Assembly: GCA_016196035.1 (NCBI GenBank)
Contig: JACPYM010000029.1
Location: forward strand, 221,244 to 285,243
Source: Acidobacteriota bacterium
GTDB taxonomy: Bacteria > Acidobacteriota > Blastocatellia > RBC074
Length of the DNA: 64,000 bases
Direction: 5' to 3'
A model generated the notes under the pieces. It searched no databases. It saw only the letters and a list, made by a program, of their open reading frames with translations, and was not told the DNA's origin. This document shows positions 25,853-38,115 of the stretch, in pieces (position 1 is the first letter of the stretch; the number at the start of each line of letters is the position of its first letter). The position numbers and the translations under genes are program-made.

Positions 25853-26311
25853 CTATCGCTTATATGCGATGACTACCATACGAGTCTCCTCAGCTTGTAG
25901 AGGGTGAAAGTTGATGTAGTAAACCTGTTTGATTTGCTTTCCTGCCTGCGCAGATCTGATGTTGTTTGAGTCAAATGGTTTCTTGTCAACTCCGATGACC
26001 CACTCCCCTCCAAACTTTGAGAGATAAACTGATTCAAAGAGAAGGTCATATTTGCCGAAAGTGAAACGCACGCTCACTTTCTCATTGTTCTGAATTTGAG
26101 CAGGCACGATGAAGCTATCATCGGAAACATCCAACTCGGTCTTTTCGCCGACAGCGTAAATGACAATTTTCGGCTGCCTTGGCCCTCTTACTAGCTTACC
26201 GTCAATCTCAAACCTGAACTTTACAATCCTGGCTTGTGCGTTGGTTTGAATTGGTAAAACTGCAATCAAGCAAACGAGAAAGGCTTGAAACAAACTCATT
26301 TTGAACATCAT
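25853..26311 (-). CDS. exported protein coupled to the RHS toxin gene (candidate immunity protein)
   Basis: 152 residues. A signal peptide covers about 1-25 (ends QTNAQA). The mature part is beta-rich ('VKFRFEIDGKLVRG', 'KVSVRFTFGKYDLLFESVYLSKFGGEWVIGVDKKPF', 'YYINFHPLQAEETRMVVIAYK'). Its start overlaps the RHS stop (ATGATG), so it is translationally coupled to the RHS tip. That position is the usual one for the cognate immunity protein, and the signal peptide would protect the periplasmic side. No family is recognised. An alternative is an accessory secreted subunit. Confidence 0.68.
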   Translation of the reverse strand: MMFKMSLFQAFLVCLIAVLPIQTNAQARIVKFRFEIDGKLVRGPRQPKIVIYAVGEKTELDVSDDSFIVPAQIQNNEKVSVRFTFGKYDLLFESVYLSKFGGEWVIGVDKKPFDSNNIRSAQAGKQIKQVYYINFHPLQAEETRMVVIAYKR

Positions 26312-28143
26312 TTTTTCCCCAATTTCAAAAATTGATTTAGCGGAAAAGTCCCTCTTTGACCGGAGTTGTTGTAAAAGTAGACCGTCTTATCTCTGGCCCC
26401 AACGACAATGTTATTTGTAGTTGCATTGCCAATGTCTACTGAAGATGGGGGCTGATTAAAGTTGTAAGTTGTTGTTGTGCCACCAATGACACCCGGTCCC
26501 GGCCCAATAACAACTTCGCCTTTGGGATGGATATGAAATGTTCCTTGAAGGTTAACGATTCGCCCAGCATCTGCCGAATTTGCGGGATCACCAGTTTTGA
26601 TAGTAGCGGTAGAATCTTTTTGAGGATTGGACACCGAGCCAGCTTTTGCGGGCACAACTGCCTGATTGCCACTTGCATCAAGTCCCCATTGGCCACCTTC
26701 TTCATGAAATCCGCCCTGTGTGTCGTCAGTGGTTTTACTGTTGCCTCGCTGAACCGCAGTGCCGATTGCGTCTCTAACGGCAGCATCTGGGGCTTCAATG
26801 TAATCTGAAGAGCTTACCGAACTGACTGGAGTATTGCCTTTGGTTTTCTCAATCTGCTTTGCTGTTTTATCGTTGGTGACAATGTAGGCCTTTCCATCAT
26901 CAATACCGTCTGTTCCGATCTTTTTACCATTTTGGTTGTAGAAGTCACCAGCAAGCATTCCGGTAGGGTCAGAAAAACGAAGCGGGTTGTTGTAAGAGTA
27001 AGAATATCTGTTCCAACTTTGTGGCCTGATGGCAGATGCAGAAGCCATTAGCGGATCAACGCCCGTGAACCGTCCTTGTACGCTGGCGCAATACCGCGCT
27101 TGTGCAAAATCTAAACCCGTTTCCGTGTCTCGCTCATACGCCCCAAACCGTTGCCGGATCGCACTCACCGCATACCCGCTCCCCGCATTCCCCCGCACCC
27201 CCACATTCGCCCCCAACTCTTCTCCACACGGCAAGTAATCGTGCCGCGTCACCGCATTCCACGCCCCACTGGCCGCAAGCTCCAGCCGCGTCGAACCCAA
27301 CTGATCCGGCATCAACCACGTCACGGTGCTGCCTGCCGCCGTCACCAGCAATTGCCCGTTGCGATAGCCGTACTCCTTCTGCGGACTGCTTGCCGCGCCG
27401 CTCGCCGCATACTCCGCCAGCAACTCGCCGCCGATGCCATACGCTTGCCACGTTTCGACGCTATTCGCCAGCCGTTTTACGCGCTTGCCATCGCCGTCGT
27501 AAGTGTACGTGGCATAGGTAAAGTTCTGCGTGTCGTTCATTACCGTCTTCAAGCGATTCTCGGCGTCATAGCTGAAACGCGCGACGCCGCTTTGCGTGAA
27601 AGTGTCGCGCGTCTGATTGCCCGCCGCGTCATATTCGAGCGCGCCGCTCTGCCCGGCAGGCACACCAAGCCGGTTGTTGGTCGCCGACACCGCATAAACC
27701 AGATTGTTGATCGCACTGGTTGGCGTCGTCGTGCCGCCCGCTGTGGTCAGCGCCCAATCAAACCAGTTGAAATTGCCGCCGCCGATGTCAAACACCACTT
27801 TCATCACGTGCTGGCCTTTGCTCAACGTGATATTGGGTGTGCTGATGGTGGTGAAGACCGTCCAGCCGCCCGTGTTGGGCACGGCCACGGTGCCGGTCTT
27901 GTTGACGCCGTCTATCTCGACGTGGAAGGTCGCGCCGTTTTGCGCCGAAGCCAGCCGCGTTGACAGCGTATAGGTGCCGGTCGTCGTGACGTTGAGCGTG
28001 TATTTCAGCCATTCACCGTTGTTCGTCCAACCGACGTTGTGCCGCCATCGTTCGTCTCGATGTCCACGCCTTCGCTGGGACGGTATTGGCCACCGTTGTT
28101 GCTGGTGTCGGCATCGCTGTAACCAACGCCCTGCCCACCCCAA
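26308..28143 (-). CDS. RHS protein C-terminal part: CBM6-like end, RHS core and JAB-like toxin tip (frame-split)
   Basis: 611 residues in this frame. Residues up to about 40 are out-of-frame leader; then the second half of a CBM6-like domain ('NGEWLKYTLNVTTTGTYTL', 'FNWFDWAL'), YD repeats ('LEYDAAGNQTRDTF', 'RFSYDAENRL'), and the RHS core ('YLPCGEELG', 'ETGLDFAQARYCASVQGRF', 'NRYSYSYNNPLRFSDPTG'). The variable tip (about 430-611) contains 'GGFHEEGGQWG', 'GTFHIHPKG' and 'NQPPSSVDI', fitting the JAMM pattern E...HxHP...PSxxD of JAB metallopeptidases. JAB domains are known as polymorphic-toxin tips. This segment continues the next one upstream after a one-base loss near 28040. Confidence 0.85.
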   Translation of the reverse strand: MGWAGRWLQRCRHQQQRWPIPSQRRRGHRDERWRHNVGWTNNGEWLKYTLNVTTTGTYTLSTRLASAQNGATFHVEIDGVNKTGTVAVPNTGGWTVFTTISTPNITLSKGQHVMKVVFDIGGGNFNWFDWALTTAGGTTTPTSAINNLVYAVSATNNRLGVPAGQSGALEYDAAGNQTRDTFTQSGVARFSYDAENRLKTVMNDTQNFTYATYTYDGDGKRVKRLANSVETWQAYGIGGELLAEYAASGAASSPQKEYGYRNGQLLVTAAGSTVTWLMPDQLGSTRLELAASGAWNAVTRHDYLPCGEELGANVGVRGNAGSGYAVSAIRQRFGAYERDTETGLDFAQARYCASVQGRFTGVDPLMASASAIRPQSWNRYSYSYNNPLRFSDPTGMLAGDFYNQNGKKIGTDGIDDGKAYIVTNDKTAKQIEKTKGNTPVSSVSSSDYIEAPDAAVRDAIGTAVQRGNSKTTDDTQGGFHEEGGQWGLDASGNQAVVPAKAGSVSNPQKDSTATIKTGDPANSADAGRIVNLQGTFHIHPKGEVVIGPGPGVIGGTTTTYNFNQPPSSVDIGNATTNNIVVGARDKTVYFYNNSGQRGTFPLNQFLKLGKK

Positions 28144-31100
28144 TCGAAATCTTCTGCTTCGACGCGGCCCGGCGCTTGGCGGACGGCGTAATTGTAGGGC
28201 GTCGAATTGCTCGCGCCGCCAAAGGTTTGGCTGGCATCCAGCGTGCGGTTGCCAAAACGGTCGTACAGATAGGCCTGTAGCATAGGAACAGCGGGCGTTT
28301 GCGTGGCGCTGCCATAACTTTGCTCGACGATTTGCGTGATGCGATTTAGCGCGTCGTAGCTGTAGTAGTCAATCGCCGCTGCCCACGCCGTGGCGGGTGT
28401 GGCGCTCAAGGGAACGAACGTATCCATGCGCCAGACGTTGCCGTTGTTGTTCGTGCCGCCGTCGCCGATGGTGTAGTTGGTGTTGTAATACAACTGCGTC
28501 GAGCCGCGATCTTGCGAACCCATCGTCCAACTGCCGCTGCTGTTGCCGTCGTTGATGGTGTTGCTGTCGCTGCCGACCCGCATATCAAAAAGCTGCAAGC
28601 GGTTGTTGTAATGCCGCCGGTGATAAAGCGGTGTGGTGGTACCGAACCGCTCTTTGGTCAACTGGCCCGCCGCGGTGTAGCTGATGCCGGTGGCGTAATT
28701 GCGCGACACGCCATCGCCCAGCGTGCCCATCGCGCTGCTGGCGCGTCCGGCGGTGTCGTAAGCGTAATTGACCGTCCGCCCGGATGGATAGGTCTCGCTC
28801 AACATCGCGCTGGCGCGGTTATAGGTGGCCGTGACCGGATAGTTGACCGTGCCCGTCTGTTGCGTCTTGCGCACGGCGCGGCCCAATTCGTCATAGCCGA
28901 AATAATCGCCCTGACTGCCGCCGCTATAACTCATGGCGACCAGGCGTCCGGTCGCAAAGCCACGATTGAATCCGGCGGGCGCGCCGGTCGGGAATACTTG
29001 CGCGTCGTAAAGGTAGCTGACCGCTGGCGTGCCGTCGCTGTAAGTCTTGCTTGCGGGACGATTGAGCGCGTCATAAACGAGCGTCGTCGTAATGCTGCGC
29101 GCATCGGTCTTGGTCAACAGATTGCCGTTGTTGTCATAAGTGTAACCGGTCGTCCCGCTTTCGGGGTTGGTGGCAGAGGTCAGCCGCTTAATCGGGTCAT
29201 AAACAAAAGTGCGCGTTTGCGTCGTGCCGCTCGTTCCGACTTGTTGCGTGACGGTGGTTAGGTTATCCAGCGCGTCGTAAGCGTAACTGGTCAAATAACC
29301 GGCATTGAAGGTTTGATTGGGGAACGTGACGCCGACCGTGGCGCTGTCGGCGGCGGTGATTTCCCAGACTTTCTTCAGCCTGCCCAACCCGTCGGTTTCG
29401 CTCATCCGTTGTTTCTGGGCCTGGTCGGTGGCGACTACTTGATTGCCGTTGTAAGCCGTACCCACCGTGGCGTTGTCAGGCGTGGCGACGGCCAGCACAC
29501 GGCTCAGGGCATCATACGTCGTCGTTGTCCACACACCCGCAGGATTGACCGCGCCCACCAGATCGGCGGCGGCGTATGGGTTGGAGACGCGATAGGTGCG
29601 TCCAAGCGCGTCAAATTGCGTGTCGGTCACTTCCCATTGGCTGCCATTCCAACGCCCGCCGCGCCAGGTGCGCCCCAGCCCGTCATAACGCGCGCACGCT
29701 TTCAGTCCATTGCCGCTATTGCTCTCGCCAAACGTATCTTTGTCGCTGATCGTCGTGACCGATAGCGGCGGCTTACCGTTCACCGTGCCGGTGGTGTCGT
29801 TATAAGAAAACAGCGTTTGGGTGGCGACCGTCGTGCCGACCGCGCGAATGCCTTGCGTCGGGCGGTCGAGGAAATCGTTATAGTAGGCGCTCGCTTTGAT
29901 CCCGTTGCGGTCTTCGCCATCAACGGGCTGGCCCAGGAAATAATCGAATTGGGTGTAGCCCGTATACAACAGCGGATCGGTGACTTTGGTGGCAAAGGCA
30001 AAGGTGGTCAGCCCGCCCAACTGCGTCGGCGCGGTGTTGGTCTGGGCGTTGCCGTCTGGCGCGCCAAAGCGGTCGGCGAAATCGAACTGGATCGCATTAT
30101 TGCGCCCGTCAATCGCTTTGACCACGTTGCCCGCGCTGTCGAATTGCGCATAGTTGCTGACTTTGAGATTGCCGCCGTTGTTGAGCCAGTGATCTACTTG
30201 GGTGACATTGCCGCGCGTTTTGAAGGTCGCCGGGCAGGCGGCATACCCGCCGCACAAATCATAGGGGCTGCTCGTGCCGAGCGGACCGCTCAGATTCGTC
30301 CGGTTAATGAGATCTGCGTGATTGGTCGAGGTGTCGTACTTATCGTATTCATACTCGGTTTGCGCAGCCCAGGTCTCTGCGCCGTTGCTGGTATTGACGG
30401 CTGTGACCACTTGGCGCTTCGGCAGGTTCTTCAGATGAATGGTCAGGTCAAGATCGTAATCTTTGACGATGCCGCCGACCGTGTAACTGGTCACGAAATC
30501 AGTGTGCGTGTGACGGGTGGCGTAAGCAGGCGGCGCGCCTGATCCATAATCGTATTCGTAAACATCCGTCTGATTGAAATTCCGGTCATAGCTGAAAGCC
30601 TGTTGCGCCACTTGATTGGCGTCATTGAGCCGCTTCAGCGTCGTAGTGATCTTGGGATTGTTGGCGCGCGCGAAATCGCTGGTTTCGGCTTGGGTCAACG
30701 GCCAGGTTGTAGTGTATGACGGCTGTTGCCAGGTGTTTTCGGTGCTGTGGGTGACCGGGCTAGTGGAACCGCCCCACATTTCCGTCTTCCACTCCTTGCC
30801 GGGTTTCCAGGCGGAATAATCCGTCGGAAGTTGGCCTGGGGGAACCAGACCCGAACCGTAGTAATAATGCCGCTCCTGGCTTAACCACGTGCCTGAATAG
30901 TTCAAATTCGCCACGTCTACATAACCGACGTTGCCGCCGCCCAATGAGTCCGGACGGCTGATCGTGGTCAGATACTCATAAACAGTGCTGGTCTTATCCG
31001 CATACACGCGTCGCGCCGTCACGCGGCGATAAACCTGCTTGTCTATGAACTGTCCGCCGCCGCCATAACTGCCGCTGACTGCGGCATTCACGACGCCTGC

Positions 31101-31784
31101 CATGTAATCATATTCAATCGCCCCGCCAGTGGGCAGTTCGACGCGCGCCAGTTCGCCATAGTCGTTGTATTTGAGCCAATACCTGCGGCCATCGGGCAGT
31201 TCGACCGACCCGATGACGCGCAGATCGAAAAGCGTGCTGCTGCTGCCATTCATTTCCGGGAACAACTGTTGGTACGTCTTGATGGTGAAACCCGCGCGCA
31301 ACACCTGACTCAGTTGATTGAACCAGATTTTGATTGGGCGTTGTGCGTCGCCATAGCCGATCCAGGTAATCTCATCGTGATCGTTGTAAGGCGTCGCCGG
31401 ATCGTCGCCATACGCGATATTGATTGCGCGGCCCAGCGCATCCGTGACCTTGCCTAAGCCGCCGTAGCCATACTCGAACTTCAACTTGTTGCCGTTGCGG
31501 TCACGCAGCCACGACACATAGCCATCATCTATACGGTAGCGGCTGCCATCCGGCATCAGCAGAAAACCACTCGGAAAAATCTGTGTCACCGGTGAGCCGT
31601 CCGAATCCACAATCTCGGTGTCTGAGAAAAACGTCACGCCTGTCCCGTCGCTGCTGACAAAGGTTCGGCCGCGATTCGGCGTCAATCCCACCGAGCAGTA
31701 GCTGTAATAGGTCACACCCTGCATGCCGTTGAGTTGCGTATCGCGCAGTTCATACTCGGTGCCGTCGCCCGCTTTGAAGGTCAA
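28005..31784 (-). CDS. RHS / YD-repeat protein, central part (frame-split)
   Basis: 1259 residues, the main body of the RHS shell, with dozens of YD motifs ('FEYGYGGLGKVTDALGR', 'TSYAYDALDNLTTV', 'GYTYDNNGNLLTKTDARS', 'YDALNRPASKTYSDG'). Its last 50 residues start a CBM6-like domain ('GRVEAEDFDWGGQGVGYSDA') and then run out of frame near 28040. It begins just after the frame break near 31848; in-frame sequence reads back from its start to that point without an ATG, so it is not an independent gene. RHS shells encapsulate toxic C-terminal tips. Confidence 0.88.
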   Translation of the reverse strand: MTFKAGDGTEYELRDTQLNGMQGVTYYSYCSVGLTPNRGRTFVSSDGTGVTFFSDTEIVDSDGSPVTQIFPSGFLLMPDGSRYRIDDGYVSWLRDRNGNKLKFEYGYGGLGKVTDALGRAINIAYGDDPATPYNDHDEITWIGYGDAQRPIKIWFNQLSQVLRAGFTIKTYQQLFPEMNGSSSTLFDLRVIGSVELPDGRRYWLKYNDYGELARVELPTGGAIEYDYMAGVVNAAVSGSYGGGGQFIDKQVYRRVTARRVYADKTSTVYEYLTTISRPDSLGGGNVGYVDVANLNYSGTWLSQERHYYYGSGLVPPGQLPTDYSAWKPGKEWKTEMWGGSTSPVTHSTENTWQQPSYTTTWPLTQAETSDFARANNPKITTTLKRLNDANQVAQQAFSYDRNFNQTDVYEYDYGSGAPPAYATRHTHTDFVTSYTVGGIVKDYDLDLTIHLKNLPKRQVVTAVNTSNGAETWAAQTEYEYDKYDTSTNHADLINRTNLSGPLGTSSPYDLCGGYAACPATFKTRGNVTQVDHWLNNGGNLKVSNYAQFDSAGNVVKAIDGRNNAIQFDFADRFGAPDGNAQTNTAPTQLGGLTTFAFATKVTDPLLYTGYTQFDYFLGQPVDGEDRNGIKASAYYNDFLDRPTQGIRAVGTTVATQTLFSYNDTTGTVNGKPPLSVTTISDKDTFGESNSGNGLKACARYDGLGRTWRGGRWNGSQWEVTDTQFDALGRTYRVSNPYAAADLVGAVNPAGVWTTTTYDALSRVLAVATPDNATVGTAYNGNQVVATDQAQKQRMSETDGLGRLKKVWEITAADSATVGVTFPNQTFNAGYLTSYAYDALDNLTTVTQQVGTSGTTQTRTFVYDPIKRLTSATNPESGTTGYTYDNNGNLLTKTDARSITTTLVYDALNRPASKTYSDGTPAVSYLYDAQVFPTGAPAGFNRGFATGRLVAMSYSGGSQGDYFGYDELGRAVRKTQQTGTVNYPVTATYNRASAMLSETYPSGRTVNYAYDTAGRASSAMGTLGDGVSRNYATGISYTAAGQLTKERFGTTTPLYHRRHYNNRLQLFDMRVGSDSNTINDGNSSGSWTMGSQDRGSTQLYYNTNYTIGDGGTNNNGNVWRMDTFVPLSATPATAWAAAIDYYSYDALNRITQIVEQSYGSATQTPAVPMLQAYLYDRFGNRTLDASQTFGGASNSTPYNYAVRQAPGRVEAEDFDWGGQGVGYSDADTSNNGGQYRPSEGVDIETNDGGTTSVGRTTVNG

Positions 31785-31789
31785 ACGTG

Positions 31790-32254
31790 TTAGCGTATCC
31801 GTCTGTGAAGATTCCGTCTGGTTGCAATACTGCGAAGCCGCCCCGTGCGCCGTCCAATCAGCAAGCCCGGCCCATAAGCCACGTCCCTACTCTCCCAATC
31901 ATTTGGCTCCGGTGTATTGACGTAGGGAGGCGAGGGCGTTCTGATGAAGCGCCATTTGCGCTTGATTTTCAGCGGCACGGTAAAGCTGGTGCCGCCGCGC
32001 CCGCCCGCGCGCACCAGCGGCAAGCTGAAATTCAAATTGCCGTTGAAGTAATTGATATTGTCAAAGCCGGTCAGTTGATACGAACCGGCTGGCGCGCCGG
32101 TCTTCAAGCCTTCAGGTGTAAAGCCGTCGGTGGCGGTGTTGCCGGATTGGGCGTTGGCTGTGGCGCTGAGCAGTACACCCAACAAGGTGGCGCAAATCGT
32201 AAAGCGCAAGCTGTAACGCAGAGATTGACGGATGCTGTAACCAAGCGTGTTCAT
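31790..32254 (-). CDS. RHS protein N-terminal part with signal peptide (frame-split)
   Basis: From the ATG at 32254 (GAGGA 6 bases upstream). A signal peptide ends near 'SATANAQSG', followed by 'GLKTGAPAGSYQLTGFDNINYFNGNLNFSLPLVRAGGRGGTSFTVPLKIKRKW' and 'DVAYGPGLLIGRRTG', the typical N-terminus of exported RHS proteins of acidobacteria. Frame is lost in a run of four G's near 31848. One more G would join it to 'AASQYCNQTESSQTDTLTRL' and the central part. Together the three segments cover 26308-32254, about 1970 residues. Confidence 0.83.
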   Translation of the reverse strand: MNTLGYSIRQSLRYSLRFTICATLLGVLLSATANAQSGNTATDGFTPEGLKTGAPAGSYQLTGFDNINYFNGNLNFSLPLVRAGGRGGTSFTVPLKIKRKWRFIRTPSPPYVNTPEPNDWESRDVAYGPGLLIGRRTGRLRSIATRRNLHRRIR

Positions 32255-32331
32255 GAGTTCCTCTATTCTTTGCTTTCCAGGACGGCTGTCGGGCCAATGC
32301 TTGAAATAATTTGGCGGCGTTTTCGCTGACC

Positions 32332-32814
32332 TTAACGAGGCGTCAGCGTTATGGCGCAACTCAATTCGGGATGCCCGGTTGCGGTTAAGACATAATCGCC
32401 GGGCGGCAGATTGAACTTCTCGAACCAGTTGACCTGCCCTTTCCGTAAGCCCACGTCCTTGACCTTGTTGCCCTGTACGCGGTTCAACGTCGGCACTAAA
32501 TCTTGCCAGCGGCTGCGATTGTTAATCACAAAGAGCACCTCGCCTGCGGGGCGTTTAAGCGCGGCAGGCTCAAAGCCGAAGTTGCGCAGGGTGATCAGTT
32601 CAGCCTCTATGTTGTTAGATGGCTGTGTTTGAATTGGCGCGAGACCTGCGTTCGAATCGTGCCTGGCGATTGCCTGCTTTTTTTCAGGAATCGCGCTGGA
32701 ACGCGCTCGCACACCAAAGCCGAAGGCCGAAGCGCAAAGACAAAAGACGGTAAACAGCATGACCGGATGCTTGGCGGTTAGCTGCTGAAAGTGAGATGTT
32801 ACTGTCGTAAACAT
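32332..32814 (-). CDS. small exported cupredoxin-like protein, unknown function
   Basis: 160 residues from the ATG at 32814 (AGAGGGG upstream). N-terminal hydrophobic signal, then a beta-sandwich: 'ITLRNFGFEPAALKRPAGEVLFVINNRSRWQDLVPTLNRVQG' and 'FEKFNLPPGDYVLTATGHPELSCAITLTP'. The layout ('FEPAALKRPAGEVLFVINNRS', 'PPGDYVLTATGHP') resembles cupredoxin folds. It ends 77 bases before the RHS gene on the same strand, so it may share its transcript and possibly helps exported RHS handling; that is inference. Confidence 0.65.
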   Translation of the reverse strand: MFTTVTSHFQQLTAKHPVMLFTVFCLCASAFGFGVRARSSAIPEKKQAIARHDSNAGLAPIQTQPSNNIEAELITLRNFGFEPAALKRPAGEVLFVINNRSRWQDLVPTLNRVQGNKVKDVGLRKGQVNWFEKFNLPPGDYVLTATGHPELSCAITLTPR

Positions 32815-33555
32815 AAAACCCCTCTGGAGAATAAACCTGCGGCTGGCAATTGAGTAGCTCAATTGCTTAAATATGTTTCGTTGCTGCTGTTGATACATTG
32901 GCCAGGCACACGTATTACATCAAATTTGCAGTACGGATGAAGCGCGGCTTAGCTGCTGTGACAATTGAGCCTGACGAAATCGTAAATAACTTGAGAGAGT
33001 GTTTGAGCGATATTCACTACGATTATCACTTGTTTTAGTGAACAGTGTTGTAAAAGGTCAGTTACCGAGAGGCTGAATCGTTTGCTAGGGCATTACGATG
33101 TGGCTTGTGTTAGTTACTTGTGATTCAGCGCGCGCAGTGTATTTTTTTGGCGGCTATGTCAAGCGATTTAATTCTGCAAACCAAGACGGGGCAGTAAAAT
33201 GTTTTTGCCTGTGATGGTAACTTGCGTGTGGCCTTTTGTTAGTCTGTCTGACACGAGTTGGCGCAATTTTCATATTTGCGTGATTGCCGCGCTGCTGTAC
33301 TTGGTCACAGCCGCTTTACGCAGTCTGGGTAAGAGGGGCTATGGGTGGCAAGAAACGCAGGTGAGCCATTTGGCTATAACGCCCGCTGACTTAAGTGTAT
33401 GACGATCCGTTCGGTATTGGGCGTGACGATGAAATATGGCGGTTGCTGATGGGTTGGCCGGGAATTGCTGGGGTGCCGAGCCGCTGGCTACTTTCCGCGC
33501 CGTTTGTGGTAAGCTACAGCACTCTAAACACAGACAGAAAAAGGGGTATCACAAG
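32815..33555. other. 740-base intergenic region upstream of prfB
   Basis: No convincing gene. Frames of 60-70 codons exist but have no ribosome site or family character. The region separates the divergent cupredoxin-like/RHS block and prfB, so promoters for both must lie here; none is clear enough to place. Confidence 0.5.
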
Positions 33556-34672
33556 ATGATTGACGCTCTCGCTTTGCAAGACCTGCGAGCGCAGCACGAT
33601 GAGTTACGTTCCCGCGTCGCCGAACTGCGGAGGTTTCTTTGACGTAGAGGCGAAGCAGGCCGAGTTATTGAAGCTCGAAGAGTTGATTTCCGCACCGTCG
33701 TTTTGGAACGATCAGGCGCAGGCGCAGCAGACGTTGCAACAACGCTCGCGCTTGGAAAAGGCGCTCAAGACGGCGGATGAGCAGCAGCGTTTGGTAGACG
33801 ACGTCGAGGTGCTGTTTGAATTCGCGGCGGAAGACGATGCTTCGGCGGCAGAGTTGCGCGATTCGTTGCAACGGCTGGCGGCGGCGGTCGAAGCCAGTGA
33901 GACGCAGATGCTGTTGGGCGGCGAGAATGATGCGCGCAATGCCATCGTTGCGATCAATGCAGGCGCGGGCGGCACCGATGCGCAGGATTGGGCTGAGATG
34001 CTGTTGCGCATGTATTTGCGCTGGGCCGAACGCAAGGGCTTTGTGCGCGAGGTGCTCGACGTTCAAAAGGGCGAAGAGGCCGGGATCAAATCGGCTACGT
34101 TCCGCGTTGAAGGTGATTATGCGTATGGCCTAATGGCGGGCGAAGTCGGGGTGCATAGGCTGGTGCGCCAGTCGCCGTTCAATTCGGGTCAGAGCCGCGA
34201 GACGAGTTTCGCTTCGGTTTTTGTCACGCCGGAAATTGACGACAACGTCGAGATTGAAGTGCTGGATAAAGACCTGCGCGTGGATACGTATCGTTCGACG
34301 GGCGCGGGTGGTCAGCACATCAACACGACCGATTCGGCGGTGCGCATCACGCACATCCCGACAAATATCGTGGTGACGTGCCAGAACCAGCGTTCGCAAC
34401 ATCAGAACCGCGATGTGGCAATGAAGGTTTTGAAATCGCGCCTCTACGAAATTGAAGTGCAGAAGCGGCGCGCCGATACCGACAAGCTGGCCGAAGCCAA
34501 ACGCGATATTTCGTTTGGCTCGCAGATTCGTAACTACGTGCTGCATCCCTATCGGTTGGTCAAGGATGTGCGCACGAAATTTGAGTCGAGTAATGTGGAC
34601 GCCGTGCTGGACGGCGACCTGGACGATTTCATCAAAGATTACTTGCTGTCGAAACGCACGATGGCGGCTTAG
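33556..34672 (+). CDS. prfB: peptide chain release factor 2 with programmed +1 frameshift
   Basis: The first frame runs 28 codons from the ATG at 33556 and stops at TGA 33640-33642. The sequence before it is GGAGG, three bases, CTT TGA C, the classic RF2 autoregulatory frameshift site: a Shine-Dalgarno-like word stalls the ribosome, which slips +1 on CTTT when RF2 is scarce. The second frame continues 'DVEAKQAELLKLEEL' to 34672, giving about 371 residues. The peptidyl-hydrolysis motif 'STGAGGQHINTTDSAVRI' and the RF2 stop-recognition 'QSPFNSGQSR' (SPF) are intact. RF2 releases at UGA and UAA. Annotation as two genes would be wrong. Confidence 0.97.
33630..33643 (+). promoter_or_regulatory. 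prfB recoding site (GGAGG - CTTTGAC)
   Basis: GGAGG at about 33629-33633, spaced 3 bases from CTT at 33637-33639, then TGA C. In the E. coli model the same spacing between the internal Shine-Dalgarno word and the slippery codon gives efficient +1 shifting at the UGA stop. Confidence 0.92.
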
Positions 34673-34689
34673 GCTGGTACGTATCTTGA

Positions 34690-34810
34690 AACCTTTGACA
34701 GGATGGACAGGATTGTCGGCAGGATGAACAGGATTTGACCAAGAGCAACGATTGGTTTGCCACTCCCAATCCTGTAAATCCTGAAGAAATCTTGTTCATC
34801 CTGTCTGAAC
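34690..34810. repeat. imperfect inverted repeat, family F, between prfB and ftsK
   Basis: Arms of about 38 bases (34695-34735 and 34768-34809) built from the word CAGGATGAACAGGATT and its complement, repeated within each arm. Words like ATCCTGTAAATCCTG are familiar as dispersed intergenic repeats in several phyla (from memory). It fills most of the 291-base gap; no gene there. Confidence 0.6.
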
Positions 34811-34963
34811 GTTTTGCGGTTTGATTTCGCTGTTGCCCCTCTTACAAGAATTACGAGAGTTTGGAGAGTTGCTTGGTGTGGCTTGAGAACTGGGTGGTTG
34901 AGCAGCGCAGTGCTGGATTGACGCTGAACTCCTCCACAAACTTTCACAACTTTCCGAAACGCT

Positions 34964-37849
<2,886 letters not shown>

Positions 37850-37899
37850 CTATCAATTGAATATAGTACATTGGTGCTATATGAGATGGTTTTTTACTA

Positions 37900-38115
37900 T
37901 TATCCACAGGCCAATCCTACTAAGACGATGCTTAAGACTAGGATAGCTTAAAGGTTCTGTGAGTAACTTGTTTCGGCCGTGCATCTGATTGCACAATAAA
38001 GGTTTAGATGGATGTCGAAAAAGAGTGCAAACCGCTATAAACTGCTCTTTTTGCTCACTTTGTCATTGCTTTCCACAGTGTTTTCCACAGTGTTTCCCAC
38101 AGCTTTTGTGGAAAT
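37900..38115. promoter_or_regulatory. cluster of DnaA-box-like sites
   Basis: A perfect TTATCCACA lies at 37900-37908 and TTTTCCACA (fits TTWTNCACA) at 38081-38089. Close variants are CTTTCCACA at 38069-38077, TTTCCCACA at 38093-38101, and on the other strand ATTTCCACA (38115-38107). The last group is arranged as a 12-14 base tandem repeat. The stretch is locally AT-rich (37850-37990). This could be an origin, a DnaA-titrating or DnaA-regulated site. There is no dnaA, dnaN or rpmH nearby, so an origin is not shown. Confidence 0.4.

Noticed and set aside
33199..33402. 67-codon frame upstream of prfB
   Set aside because: No ribosome site, no family character and low coding bias.
33436..33642. 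Separate small gene before prfB
   Set aside because: Its end is the first frame of RF2; the TGA is the programmed frameshift stop.
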